From Gammaproteobacteria bacterium (GTDB taxonomy: Bacteria; Pseudomonadota; Gammaproteobacteria; GCA-001735895), in NCBI GenBank assembly GCA_030066335.1, contig JASJBV010000005.1:1-34802 (forward strand): a stretch of 34,802 bases of DNA, in the 5' to 3' direction. The notes beneath the pieces are model-generated. The model made no database searches, had not been told where the DNA came from, and saw only the letters and a program-made list of their open reading frames with translations. This document shows positions 25,909 to 34,547 of the stretch, in pieces. Position 1 is the stretch's first letter. Each line of letters begins with the position of its first letter. Made by a program: the position numbers and the translations under genes.

Positions 25909-26801
25909 CCCAGGTTGACCAGGAATTTCAAATCAGGGGCAAGTTGCTGCATGACGAGCCGATGGCGCGCCACTGCAGCTGGCGCACCGGTGGCGTGGCT
26001 GACCTGTTCTTTGAACCGGCCGACAAGGAAGACCTGGCGAACTTCATCGCCCAGATCAAACCGGGTGTCGATATCACCTGGGTCGGCCTCGGCAGTAATC
26101 TGCTGGTGCGTGACGGCGGGGTACGCGGGGTCGTGATCGGTCCGCTCAACCGGCTCAATGCGCTGAAGTTGCTGGATGAAAACCGGGTCTACGTCGAATG
26201 CGGCGTCACCTGCTCCAAATTTTCCCGTTTCTGCGTCAAGCATAACCTGGCCGGTGCCGATTTTCTGGCCGGGATCCCCGGTACCATCGGCGGTGCGCTG
26301 GCAATGAATGCCGGGGCCTGGGGTGGTGAAACCTGGCAGCATGTAGACACCCTGGAAATGATGACTCGCCAGGGCGAGATCATCCAGCGCGACAAGGACG
26401 AATTCGAAGTGGCTTATCGCAGCGTTAAACGTAATCCAGATGAATGGTTCAGTGCGGCCATTTTCAAGTTTCCCCAGCTGCAGGAGCAGGATCAAAGCAA
26501 CATCAAGCGCCTGCTGGAAGAGCGCAATGCCAAACAACCGATCGGCCTGCCTTCCTGTGGCTCGGTATTCAAGAACCCGGAGGGCGATCATGCAGCGCGC
26601 CTGATCGAGGCCTGTGGCTTGAAGGGGCACTGCCTCGGTGGTGCCTGCGTTTCGGACAAGCATGCCAATTTCATTATCAACTCGGAACAGGCGACCGCGG
26701 CGGAAATCGAGGACCTGATCGCGCTGGTTCAGCAGCGGGTGCAGGAACAGTTCGGTATCCCGTTGCATACCGAGGTCAGAATTATCGGAGACCGGTTATG
26801 A
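25905..26801 (+). CDS. murB: UDP-N-acetylenolpyruvoylglucosamine reductase MurB
   Basis: 298 aa, FAD-dependent. The FAD domain has [28 protein letters not shown] and [20 protein letters not shown]; the substrate domain has [13 protein letters not shown] (S220, the expected proton donor) and the C-terminal [10 protein letters not shown] (E290). The length and the YRxS-type layout resemble the shorter type II MurB, unlike the ~340 aa E. coli type I. It reduces the enolpyruvyl group to make UDP-MurNAc. Placement between murC and ddl differs from E. coli, where murB lies elsewhere. Overlaps both neighbours by 4 nt. Confidence 0.95.
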   Translation: MTQVDQEFQIRGKLLHDEPMARHCSWRTGGVADLFFEPADKEDLANFIAQIKPGVDITWVGLGSNLLVRDGGVRGVVIGPLNRLNALKLLDENRVYVECGVTCSKFSRFCVKHNLAGADFLAGIPGTIGGALAMNAGAWGGETWQHVDTLEMMTRQGEIIQRDKDEFEVAYRSVKRNPDEWFSAAIFKFPQLQEQDQSNIKRLLEERNAKQPIGLPSCGSVFKNPEGDHAARLIEACGLKGHCLGGACVSDKHANFIINSEQATAAEIEDLIALVQQRVQEQFGIPLHTEVRIIGDRL

Positions 26802-27757
26802 GTTACCAGCATTTACAGCCTGCTGCCGATACCGCGCAGAAAAGTGGCAGAGTCGTGGTGCTGATGGGTGGCACCTCGGCCGAACGTGAAGTATCGCTAA
26901 CCTCGGGTGGCTTCGTGTTACAGGCGATGCTCGATGCCGGGGTGGATGCGCAGGGGCTGGATGTCGGTAGCGATGTGGTAGCGCAACTGGCAGAGCTCAA
27001 GGCCGACCGCGTATTCAATATCCTGCATGGCCGGGGCGGCGAGGATGGCCAGATCCAGGCCCTGCTCGAGGTCCTCGAGCTGCCGTATGTCGGCAGTGGG
27101 ATCAAGGCCTCGGCGGTGACTATGGACAAGTTGATGAGCAAGCGTCTGTTGCAGGGTTGCGGTATCAGCACCCCGCCGTTCATGCAAATGCGCAGCGAAC
27201 AGGATTGTGCGCTGGTGCTACAGGCCCTGCAGCTACCGATGGTGGTCAAACCAGTGCTGGAAGGTTCCAGTATCGGCATGTCCAAGGTGGACAATGCAGA
27301 TGAACTGTTGCCGGCGTATCAACTGGCGGCCCAGTATGGTCCGGTGATGGCCGAACAATGGGTCGATGGCGGCGAATACACCGTGGCCTGGCTCGGCGAT
27401 ACGGTGCTGCCGGCGATCAAGGTCGAAACCCCCCGGGTTTTCTACGACTACGAGGCCAAGTACCAGTCTGACGAAACCCGCTATATCTGCCCCTGCGGCC
27501 TGGATCAGGCCAGCCTGCAGCAGCTGGAACAGATCGTCGCCGAGACCATCGACGTCAGCGGGGTCAGGCACTGGGGACGGGTGGACGTGATGCGCGATGA
27601 GCAGGGTGAATTTCATGTCATCGAGATCAACACGGTACCCGGCATGACCGATCACAGCCTGGTACCGATGGCGGCGAAACAGGCCGGATTAAGTTTCCAG
27701 CAACTGGTGTTAAAACTGCTGGAATTGACCCTGAAGCAGGAGGTGGCCAATGTTTAA
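26798..27757 (+). CDS. ddlB: D-alanine--D-alanine ligase
   Basis: 319 aa from the ATG at 26798, which overlaps the murB stop (ATGA). The 437-aa ORF in the track is an extension into murB in another frame. ATP-grasp family: VLMGGTSAEREVSLTSG, NILHGRGGEDGQIQALLE, MVVKPVLEGSSIGMSKV and EINTVPGMTDHSLVP, which supplies the Mg-binding residues. It makes D-Ala-D-Ala for MurF. It carries a slightly long N-terminus (about 17 residues before the first strand). Overlaps ftsQ by 8 nt. Confidence 0.96.
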   Translation: MSYQHLQPAADTAQKSGRVVVLMGGTSAEREVSLTSGGFVLQAMLDAGVDAQGLDVGSDVVAQLAELKADRVFNILHGRGGEDGQIQALLEVLELPYVGSGIKASAVTMDKLMSKRLLQGCGISTPPFMQMRSEQDCALVLQALQLPMVVKPVLEGSSIGMSKVDNADELLPAYQLAAQYGPVMAEQWVDGGEYTVAWLGDTVLPAIKVETPRVFYDYEAKYQSDETRYICPCGLDQASLQQLEQIVAETIDVSGVRHWGRVDVMRDEQGEFHVIEINTVPGMTDHSLVPMAAKQAGLSFQQLVLKLLELTLKQEVANV

Positions 27758-28601
27758 ACCCTATTTATTCTGGCAGGGCAAGGCGGCCACGAAAACCACT
27801 CGCAAAGCGACCAGGAAAGCAACGGCGAAAACCCGGAAAAGGCCGCAGGCGCGCAGGAACGAACAGCAGGAACGAATCCAGCTTGAGATCGACCGTAAAT
27901 GGGTGCTGGGCGCAGCCGTGATCATGCTGGTGACGCTGGCGGTTTACCTGATGCCGAAGGAACAATGGCTGCCGATCGAGAAAATCCGGATCAGCGGAAA
28001 ATTCCAGCAACTGGATACGCAGGCGATGCAACAGCAGCTGCAGCCTTATCTGGGCCAGGGTTTCTTTGCCCTCGATATCCAGCAGATTCAGCAGGAGATC
28101 AGTCAGCAGGCCTGGGTCAAGAATGTCTCGGTCAGACGTATCTGGCCCAACCAGATTTATGTCAACGTGGAAGAAAAGCAGGCGGCGGCACGTTGGGATG
28201 ACGAGCATCTGCTCAGTGCCGAGGCGGTCATCTTTCCGGCCGATGTCAGCAAGTTTGCCCAGCTGCCTAAGATCAACGGCTATTCCAAGCAGACCCGGGA
28301 ATTGCTCGAACGTTACAGTCGGCTGCAACAGCGCTTCGATGCGCTGTCGATTCGGTTAACCGCGATGGTCGAGGATAACAAGGGCTCATTGAAGCTGGAG
28401 CTGGATGAGCGCCTGTTGGTCAGTCTCGGTGCCGGCAACAATGCCACCAAGATTGGCCATCTACTGGCGGTTTATCCGCAATACATAGCGCCCAAGCTGG
28501 AGTTTATCGAGCAGATAGATTTTCGTTACAGCAATGGTTTTGCCATTGCCTGGAAACAGCAATACCTGGATAAGATGCAACGGGGAAGTAACAATGTCTA
28601 A
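27750..28601 (+). CDS. ftsQ: Cell division protein FtsQ
   Basis: 283 aa, bitopic. A cytoplasmic tail of about 47 residues is unusually rich in Lys, Arg, Thr and Ala (KAATKTTRKATRKATAKTRK). One membrane span follows (about 52-68, LGAAVIMLVTLAVYLMP). The periplasmic POTRA domain begins at IEKIRISGKFQQLD, followed by the beta domain. FtsQ joins FtsB and FtsL to recruit and regulate FtsWI. The basic tail is longer and more repetitive than the short tail of E. coli FtsQ. Overlaps ddlB and ftsA by 8 nt each. Confidence 0.95.
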   Translation: MFKPYLFWQGKAATKTTRKATRKATAKTRKRPQARRNEQQERIQLEIDRKWVLGAAVIMLVTLAVYLMPKEQWLPIEKIRISGKFQQLDTQAMQQQLQPYLGQGFFALDIQQIQQEISQQAWVKNVSVRRIWPNQIYVNVEEKQAAARWDDEHLLSAEAVIFPADVSKFAQLPKINGYSKQTRELLERYSRLQQRFDALSIRLTAMVEDNKGSLKLELDERLLVSLGAGNNATKIGHLLAVYPQYIAPKLEFIEQIDFRYSNGFAIAWKQQYLDKMQRGSNNV

Positions 28602-29829
28602 AAAGGCAGAAAATAATTTGATAGTTGGCCTGGATATAGGCACCTCCAAGGTGGTCGCCATCGTTGGCGAAGTCACGGTGGAGGGCGAGATTGAAATCAT
28701 CGGTATCGGTACCCAGCCATCGCGTGGCCTGAAAAAAGGTGTCGTAGTCAATATCGAATCCACCGTCCAATCCATCCAGCGTGCCGTCGAGGAAGCCGAA
28801 CTGATGGCCGGCTGCCAGATCCGCTCGGTGTATGCCGGGATTGCCGGCAGCCATGTCAAGAGCATCAACTCGCATGGCATCGTCGCAATCAAGGACAAGG
28901 AGGTGACGCCGGCTGATGTGTCACGCGTGATCGATGCCGCCAAGGCGGTGGCAATCCCGGCCGACCAGCGTATCCTGCACGTACTGCCCCAGGAATTCCT
29001 GATCGACAACCAGGAAGGTATCCGCGACCCGGTCAGCATGTCCGGGGTGCGCCTGGAAGCCCGGGTGCATCTGGTGACCGGGGCGGTCAGCGCGGCGCAG
29101 AACATTATCAAGTGCGTTCGCCGCTGTGGCCTGGAGGTGGATGACATCATTCTCGAGCAACTGGCCTCGAGTGCTGCGGTGCTGACCGACGATGAGAAGG
29201 AACTGGGGGTGTGCCTGGTCGACATCGGCGGCGGCACCACCGATATCGCGGTATTCACCGAAGGCGCGATCCGCCATACCGCGGTGATCCCGATTGCCGG
29301 CGACCAGGTGACCAACGACATCGCGGTCGCCCTGCGCACGCCGACCCAATATGCCAACGATCTGAAAATCAAATACGCCTGTGCCCTGCGCCAACTGGCG
29401 ACCGACGATGAAACCATCGAGGTGCCCAGTGTCGGCGACCGCGAACCGCGGCGACTGGCGCGGCAGACCCTGGCCGAGGTCGTGGAACCCCGCTACGAGG
29501 AACTGCTGAGCCTGGTGCAGGCCGAGCTGCGCCGCAGCGGCTTCGAGGAAATCTGTGCCGCCGGCATCGTATTGACCGGCGGCAGCTCGAAGATGGAAGG
29601 GGTTATCGAGTTGGCCGAGGAAATTTTTCACATGCCGGTACGCCTGGGCATACCGCAGCATGTCAGTGGCCTGGTGGATGTGATTCGGAATCCGATTCAT
29701 GCCACCGGTGTTGGCTTACTGTTGTTTGGCAACAAGCAACAAACCAGTTTTTCCAGTGCGGAACTGGAAGAAAATGCTGGAGACAGCTTATGGAAGAAGA
29801 TGAAAAGCTGGTTCCAGGGGAATTTTTAA
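28594..29829 (+). CDS. ftsA: Cell division protein FtsA
   Basis: 411 aa from the ATG at 28594, which has GGGGAAG just upstream; the ORF track begins 20 codons earlier inside ftsQ and is less likely. Actin-like ATPase: GLDIGTSKVVAIVGEV at the start (phosphate 1), CLVDIGGGTTDIAVF (phosphate 2), and TGGSSKMEGV (adenosine). The FtsA-specific 1C domain covers about 85-160. The C-terminal amphipathic helix (SLWKKMKSWFQGNF) binds the membrane. It anchors FtsZ to the membrane and passes signals to FtsQLB. ftsZ follows after 30 nt, the first true gap in the cluster. Confidence 0.97.
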   Translation: MSKKAENNLIVGLDIGTSKVVAIVGEVTVEGEIEIIGIGTQPSRGLKKGVVVNIESTVQSIQRAVEEAELMAGCQIRSVYAGIAGSHVKSINSHGIVAIKDKEVTPADVSRVIDAAKAVAIPADQRILHVLPQEFLIDNQEGIRDPVSMSGVRLEARVHLVTGAVSAAQNIIKCVRRCGLEVDDIILEQLASSAAVLTDDEKELGVCLVDIGGGTTDIAVFTEGAIRHTAVIPIAGDQVTNDIAVALRTPTQYANDLKIKYACALRQLATDDETIEVPSVGDREPRRLARQTLAEVVEPRYEELLSLVQAELRRSGFEEICAAGIVLTGGSSKMEGVIELAEEIFHMPVRLGIPQHVSGLVDVIRNPIHATGVGLLLFGNKQQTSFSSAELEENAGDSLWKKMKSWFQGNF

Positions 29830-29859
29830 CTTAACCAAAAAGTAAGAGGAGAGAATCTA

Positions 29860-31017
29860 ATGTTTGAGCTTATGGATGCATTTACCGAGAATGCGGTAAT
29901 CAAGGTAATGGGCGTCGGTGGCGGCGGCGGTAACGCCGTGCAGCACATGGTCGAGTCCGGCATAGAGGGCGTCGAATTCATGTGCGTCAACACCGATGTG
30001 CAGGCGCTGAAGAAAATGAATGCGAAGACCACGATCCAGATTGGCAGCAGTATCACCAAGGGTCTGGGCGCGGGGGCGGATCCGGGGATCGGTCGCCAGG
30101 CCGCAATGGAGGATCGCGAACGGATCCAGGAGGCGATCTCCGGTACCGATATGCTGTTCCTGACCTGCGGCATGGGTGGCGGCACCGGCACCGGTGCGAC
30201 CCCGGTGATCGCCCAGATCGCCAAGGAGATGGGTATCCTGACCGTAGCCGTCGTGACCAAGCCCTTTGGTTTCGAGCGCGGCAAGCGCATGGCGCTGGCC
30301 GAGCAGGGAATCAAGGAATTGGCCGACTCGGTGGATTCGCTGATCACCATCCCCAATGAAAAACTGATGCCGGTGATGGGCAAGTCGGCCACCCTGCTCG
30401 AGGTGTTCCAGAAAGCCAATGATGTACTGGGCGGCGCGGTACAGGGCATTGCCGAACTGATTACCTGCCCGGGCCTGATCAATGTCGACTTTGCCGATGT
30501 CAGAACCGTGATGTCGGAAATGGGCATGGCGATGATGGGCAGTGGTACCGCTACCGGTGAAAACCGGGCGACCGAGGCTGCCGAAGCCGCGGTGTCCTCG
30601 CCGTTACTGGAAGATGTCAACATCGCCGGTGCCCAGGGTATCCTGGTCAATGTCACCGCCGGCATGGATCTGTCCATCGGTGAGCTGGATGATGTCGGCA
30701 GCGCGATCACCAAGCTGGCCTCGGATGATGCGACCGTTGTCGTGGGCACTGTTATCGATGCTGAAATGAACTCCGGCGAATTACGCGTGACCATGGTCGC
30801 TACCGGACTTGGCAACGAAAAACTGGCTCCGCCAGCGGCCGAGGTATCTCCGGTAAGGCCGGAAAAAACCGGCGAGGTGGATTACAGCAAGCTGGAACAG
30901 CCCACGGTTATGCGCAGCAACAAGCGCGTGGTGGGTGATACGGTGGAAATTCCGGAAGACAAGGAAAGCATGGAATACCTGGATATCCCGGCGTTCCTGC
31001 GTCGCCAGGCCGACTAA
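29860..31017 (+). CDS. ftsZ: Cell division GTPase FtsZ
   Basis: 385 aa. Tubulin-type GTP site GGGTGTG (107-113 region) and T7 loop NVDFADV (208-214), which completes the GTPase site of the neighbouring subunit. A linker of about 50 residues leads to the C-terminal peptide YLDIPAFLRRQAD that binds FtsA and ZipA. A strong ribosome binding site (AAGAGGAGAG) lies 6-15 nt upstream, in keeping with the high level needed for the Z ring. It is the last gene of the cluster; lpxC, which often follows in gammaproteobacteria, is absent here. Confidence 0.98.
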   Translation: MFELMDAFTENAVIKVMGVGGGGGNAVQHMVESGIEGVEFMCVNTDVQALKKMNAKTTIQIGSSITKGLGAGADPGIGRQAAMEDRERIQEAISGTDMLFLTCGMGGGTGTGATPVIAQIAKEMGILTVAVVTKPFGFERGKRMALAEQGIKELADSVDSLITIPNEKLMPVMGKSATLLEVFQKANDVLGGAVQGIAELITCPGLINVDFADVRTVMSEMGMAMMGSGTATGENRATEAAEAAVSSPLLEDVNIAGAQGILVNVTAGMDLSIGELDDVGSAITKLASDDATVVVGTVIDAEMNSGELRVTMVATGLGNEKLAPPAAEVSPVRPEKTGEVDYSKLEQPTVMRSNKRVVGDTVEIPEDKESMEYLDIPAFLRRQAD

Positions 31018-31038
31018 ACGCCTGAACTTCTCTTACGT

Positions 31039-31079
31039 CCTGGCTGCCCAGGGAGGGGCAGCCCAGGTTATCCCTCCCC
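31039..31079 (+). promoter_or_regulatory. Two mutually exclusive hairpins downstream of ftsZ
   Basis: CCTGGCTGCC (31039-31048) can pair with GGCAGCCCAGG (31057-31067) with one bulge. GGGAGGG (31051-31057) can instead pair with CCCTCCC (31072-31078). The two folds share bases. Neither is followed by a T-run, so this is at most a weak, Rho-dependent or RNA-end-protecting element after ftsZ. Confidence 0.3.
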
Positions 31080-31201
31080 ACAGCTCAACGCTGTACTTGC
31101 CCGTCCCCGCAATTCACCATCAGCACAACCGGCAAATGGTTGCTGGATTGATGTCGATCAAAGACTCACCTGATTAACCCGGATGCACTAAATTGGTGAC
31201 G

Positions 31202-31230
31202 TAGAACATCGGATTTCAGGGTGCTATCAT
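31202..31230 (+). promoter_or_regulatory. Candidate promoter of the glucan phosphorylase gene
   Basis: TATCAT (31225-31230) is a good -10, with TAGAAC (31202-31207) as a poor -35 at 17-nt spacing. It lies 43 nt before the ATG in the 256-nt gap after ftsZ. No strong Shine-Dalgarno precedes the start. Confidence 0.35.
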
Positions 31231-31273
31231 GCGCGCAACTAAGATAAAACCGATCGTCCATGGTAGCTGAAAA

Positions 31274-33829
31274 ATGAAATCAACGGTGTTTGAAGTCGAA
31301 GTCCGCCCGAATATTCCGGAAAAGCTCAAAGGCCTGTGCGAGCTGGCAAACAACCTGTTGTACAGCTGGGATCGCAACGTGCGCGGCCTGTTCTATCGAC
31401 TGGACCTTGAGTTATGGGATCGTTGCGGGCACAAGCCCAAGGTGTTCATGCGGCGGATCTCGCAACAGACCCTGGATGAGGCGGCCAAGGACAATGTGTT
31501 CATGGAAGAGTACCACCGGGTCATGTCTGCGTATAACAGCTACCTGCAGAAAATCACCCATGACGAAATCGATGGTTACCTCGATGTCGATAACGACCTG
31601 ATTGCCTATTTCTGCGCCGAATTCGGCCTGCACGAAAGTTTTCCGATCTATTCCGGTGGCCTCGGCATCCTCGCCGGCGACCATTGCAAGGCGGTTAGTG
31701 ACCTTGGCGTCCCGTTTATCGCGATCGGCTTGCTTTATCGCCAGGGCTATTTCACCCAGCGTATCGATGGCCATGGCAACCAGATAGCGAAATATCCCAC
31801 CACCAGCTTCAGCGAACTGCCGATCGAACTGGCGCGCGATGAGGATGGTGAACCGGTTTATGTCGAGGTCAATTTTCCCGGGCGTACGATCAAGCTGCGG
31901 GTCTGGCAATCGATGGCCGGACATACCCGTATGTATCTGATGGACAGCAACCTCGATGAGAATTCGGAGGAGGATCGCCAGATCACGTTCCAGCTATACG
32001 GCGGTGACAAGATCATGCGCATCAAGCAGGAAGTGATACTCGGCGTCGGTGGCGTGCGTCTGATCCGCAAGCTGGGTCTGAATCCGACCGTGTGGCATAT
32101 CAATGAAGGCCATGCCGCGTTTCTGATAATCGAGCGCTGCCGTGAACTGGTGGAGCAGGGCATGGATTTCGAGGCAGCGCTGGAACTGGTCAGCTCGAAT
32201 AACGTCTTTACCACCCACACCCCGGTACCGGCGGGCCATGATATTTTCGACAAGCAATTGATGAAGGAATACTTTGTCGATTGTCTCAATCGCATGCACA
32301 TGGATTTCGAGGCCTTTATGGAGCTGGGTACCTCACCCAATGCCGAGCACAGCTTCAACATGACCGCACTGGCACTGCGTGGTTCGCGCTTCCATAACGG
32401 CGTCAGTCGCATCCACGGCAGCGTGGCCTCGGACATGGAGTCCTATGTGTGGCCGGATATCCCGCATTATGAAAACCCGATCTCCTACGTCACCAACGGC
32501 GTGCACGCGCCAACCTTTCTCGCGCGCGAATGGGTCAACCTGTTCGATATGCGCTTCAGCGTCTGGCGCAACCAGCTGCTGAATAAAAATTTCTGGAAGC
32601 GCATCGACCAGATTCCGGACCATCGCTTCTGGAGTCTGCGTCAGGAATTGAAATCGCAGATGCTGGAAAATATGTATGAACTGACGATGTCGCGCTATAA
32701 GAAAAACCAGGCCAACGATGCCCTGATCAAGCGGATCACCAGCATCATCGGCAATCCGGATGCAGATGTACTGGTGCTCGGATTTGCCCGCCGCTTCGCC
32801 ACCTATAAACGAGCCACCCTGTTGTTCAAGGATGCCGAACGCCTGGCGCGATTGCTCAATGATCCGGAACGTCCGGTAATCCTGATGTTTGCCGGCAAGG
32901 CCCATCCCAATGACGAGCCCGGGCAGGATTTGATCCGCACCATTCATAACTACGCTCATCGTCCCGAATTCCAGGGCAAGATCATCCTCTTGGAGGACTA
33001 CAACATGGCGATGGCGCGCAGCCTGGTCACCGGGGTCGATGTCTGGGTCAACACGCCGCAATACCCGCTCGAGGCCTGCGGCACCTCGGGGATGAAGGCG
33101 GCGATGAATGGCGTACTCAACCTGAGCGTGCTCGATGGTTGGTGGGGCGAGGCCTACAACGGTAAGAATGGATGGGGTATCTCTCCGCACGGGGTCGACG
33201 TCGATCATGAAATTCGTGATCGCGAGGAGGCCAACGACCTGATGGATATCCTGGAAAACGAGGTGATCCCGACTTTCTACAATCGTGGCAAGCAGGGCTA
33301 TTCCAAGTACTGGGTCAAGCTGTCCAAGGGTGCGATGAAATCCTGTATCCCACGCTTTAATGCTTCGCGCATGGTCATGGACTATGTCAAGAAATTCTAT
33401 GCGCCGGCCAGTAAACAGGGCCGGGAGTACGCCGATAAAGATGCGGCCCCGGCCCGCGAGTTGGCGCTATGGAAGCAAAAAATCCGCAGCAACTGGCATA
33501 ACATCAAGCTCGAACTGGCGGAACCGGGGCAAAACTCGATCCTGAATGATGAGATGCTGCATATCGAGGTCAAGGTCAATCTCAATGGCCTATCGCATGA
33601 AGATGTGGCGATCGAGTGCGTGCTGGGTAAATACCATGAACAGAATCATCAGTTGGCGGCGAATGAACATCATCGCTTCAGCTACCAGCAGGACGACGGC
33701 GACTACAAGATTTTCTCCATCGATCTACAGCCGCCCAAAGCGGGTCTTAATCATTACAAGATCCGCATGTACCCCTATCATACATTGCTTAGTCACCCAT
33801 TGGAGACCGGGCATCTGATCTGGTTATAG
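31274..33829 (+). CDS. glgP: Alpha-glucan (glycogen/starch) phosphorylase, DUF3417-type
   Basis: 851 aa, GT35 family. The N-terminus (RPNIPEKLKGLCELANNLLYSWD) is the DUF3417 segment of the phosphorylase subfamily that is distinct from E. coli GlgP/MalP. Further markers are YFCAEFGLHESFPIYSGGLG, WHINEGHAAF, THTPVPAGHD and the PLP-lysine motif ACGTSGMKAAMNG (K608), with VLDGWWGEAYNG after it. It releases glucose-1-phosphate from alpha-1,4-glucans. A C-terminal extension beyond about 720 (QNSILNDEMLHIEVKVNL onward) is a beta-rich domain also seen in this subfamily. No other glycogen genes are in the window. It converges on the DsrE-like gene across a shared terminator. Confidence 0.93.
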   Translation: MKSTVFEVEVRPNIPEKLKGLCELANNLLYSWDRNVRGLFYRLDLELWDRCGHKPKVFMRRISQQTLDEAAKDNVFMEEYHRVMSAYNSYLQKITHDEIDGYLDVDNDLIAYFCAEFGLHESFPIYSGGLGILAGDHCKAVSDLGVPFIAIGLLYRQGYFTQRIDGHGNQIAKYPTTSFSELPIELARDEDGEPVYVEVNFPGRTIKLRVWQSMAGHTRMYLMDSNLDENSEEDRQITFQLYGGDKIMRIKQEVILGVGGVRLIRKLGLNPTVWHINEGHAAFLIIERCRELVEQGMDFEAALELVSSNNVFTTHTPVPAGHDIFDKQLMKEYFVDCLNRMHMDFEAFMELGTSPNAEHSFNMTALALRGSRFHNGVSRIHGSVASDMESYVWPDIPHYENPISYVTNGVHAPTFLAREWVNLFDMRFSVWRNQLLNKNFWKRIDQIPDHRFWSLRQELKSQMLENMYELTMSRYKKNQANDALIKRITSIIGNPDADVLVLGFARRFATYKRATLLFKDAERLARLLNDPERPVILMFAGKAHPNDEPGQDLIRTIHNYAHRPEFQGKIILLEDYNMAMARSLVTGVDVWVNTPQYPLEACGTSGMKAAMNGVLNLSVLDGWWGEAYNGKNGWGISPHGVDVDHEIRDREEANDLMDILENEVIPTFYNRGKQGYSKYWVKLSKGAMKSCIPRFNASRMVMDYVKKFYAPASKQGREYADKDAAPARELALWKQKIRSNWHNIKLELAEPGQNSILNDEMLHIEVKVNLNGLSHEDVAIECVLGKYHEQNHQLAANEHHRFSYQQDDGDYKIFSIDLQPPKAGLNHYKIRMYPYHTLLSHPLETGHLIWL

Positions 33830-33880
33830 CGGGCAGAATTCGTACGCGGTTGTGATCCGGTTATCGTCGATGCAGAAATG

Positions 33881-33907
33881 AAAAAGCCACCCAACGCGGT
33901 GGCTTTT
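33881..33907. terminator. Bidirectional terminator between glgP and the DsrE-like gene
   Basis: AAAAGCCACC (33882-33891) and GGTGGCTTTT (33898-33907) form a perfect 10-bp stem with a 6-nt loop. The A-run on the left and T-run on the right let it work on both strands, which suits the two converging genes. Confidence 0.88.
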
Positions 33908-33934
33908 CCATTTTGAAGGTATTGAACTAACGGG

Positions 33935-34378
33935 TTACCAGGACAGTGTCTTTACCTGGGGATCAAACAACAGTCCCTGCACCAGTTCAGGGTTACCCAT
34001 CTTAACCCCTGGAATAAAATCATTCTTGCCCAGTCCAGCGGCTTTTGAGCAGGCACCGCAGGCGATGACAATACCACCATCGGCGATGAAATCGCGCAGC
34101 ATATCCTGGATGGATTTACCATCCTTGGCCATCAGGCCGTGGACATGGGAGGCACGCTTTTTATCGATCAGGTAAATGCCCCTGACATTCATCCAGATCG
34201 CAACCGGCTTGTAACCATTTTTCAGTACTTTTTCGTGGGCGAACAAAATGGCCTTGGCTGCAGCCCAGGTATCGTCAGTGGTCAAATTGATGAACAATCC
34301 GCCTTTACTCTCGGCGAATGAGGATGTCGACAGCAGTGATAACAGCACAGCGGTGACAATAGCTTGAAACTTTTTCAT
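33935..34378 (-). CDS. Periplasmic DsrE-family protein
   Basis: 147 aa. A Sec signal peptide (MKKFQAIVTAVLLSLLSTSSFA) with likely cleavage after A22. The mature protein fits the DsrE/DsrF/TusD fold: GLFINLTTDDTWAAAKAILFA, a conserved mid-part, and a loop with two cysteines ACGACSKAAGL (C107, C110). The equivalent cysteine carries sulfur in cytoplasmic DsrE/TusD; here two Cys lie close together in a secreted protein, so sulfur transfer or redox handling in the periplasm is possible but unproven. GAGGAA 6 nt before the ATG is a good ribosome site. It lies behind the chemoreceptor gene on the same strand, about 170 nt away, with a hairpin between. Confidence 0.85.
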   Translation of the reverse strand: MKKFQAIVTAVLLSLLSTSSFAESKGGLFINLTTDDTWAAAKAILFAHEKVLKNGYKPVAIWMNVRGIYLIDKKRASHVHGLMAKDGKSIQDMLRDFIADGGIVIACGACSKAAGLGKNDFIPGVKMGNPELVQGLLFDPQVKTLSW

Positions 34379-34462
34379 GGCATTTCCTCAAGTAGTTGTT
34401 GTTGGTTATATTTTATTTTTATCAACTACCGAGGAGAATGCGGCATATTGTCACACCAGGAA

Positions 34463-34492
34463 GTCTGGGCTTGGTGCAGGCCAAGTCCAGGC
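34463..34492. repeat. 12-bp hairpin between the chemoreceptor and DsrE-like genes
   Basis: CTGGGCTTGG (34465-34474) pairs with CCAAGTCCAG (34481-34490) around TGCAGG, with one G-U. Two further pairs (one wobble) extend it. No T-run follows on either strand. It could reduce read-through from the chemoreceptor gene or be an RNA-stability element. Confidence 0.5.
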
Positions 34493-34533
34493 AGATGTCA
34501 GGGATATAGCTTAGTAATCGGAAAACCTTATTT

Positions 34534-34547
34534 ACATCCGCGGATGT
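34534..34547. repeat. Perfect 14-bp palindrome at the chemoreceptor stop codon
   Basis: ACATCCGCGGATGT is its own reverse complement and its last base overlaps the TGA stop of the minus-strand chemoreceptor gene. It could be a protein-binding site or a weak terminator stem; there is no T-run. Confidence 0.45.

Noticed and set aside
26444-26797. N-terminal part of the 437-aa ORF
   Set aside because: It overlaps murB in another frame; ddl starts at 26798.
28461-29417. 318-aa minus-strand ORF
   Set aside because: Antisense to ftsA, with Ser/Thr/Arg-rich composition typical of a shadow frame.
29826-30815. 329-aa minus-strand ORF
   Set aside because: Antisense to ftsZ; a shadow of its strong codon bias.
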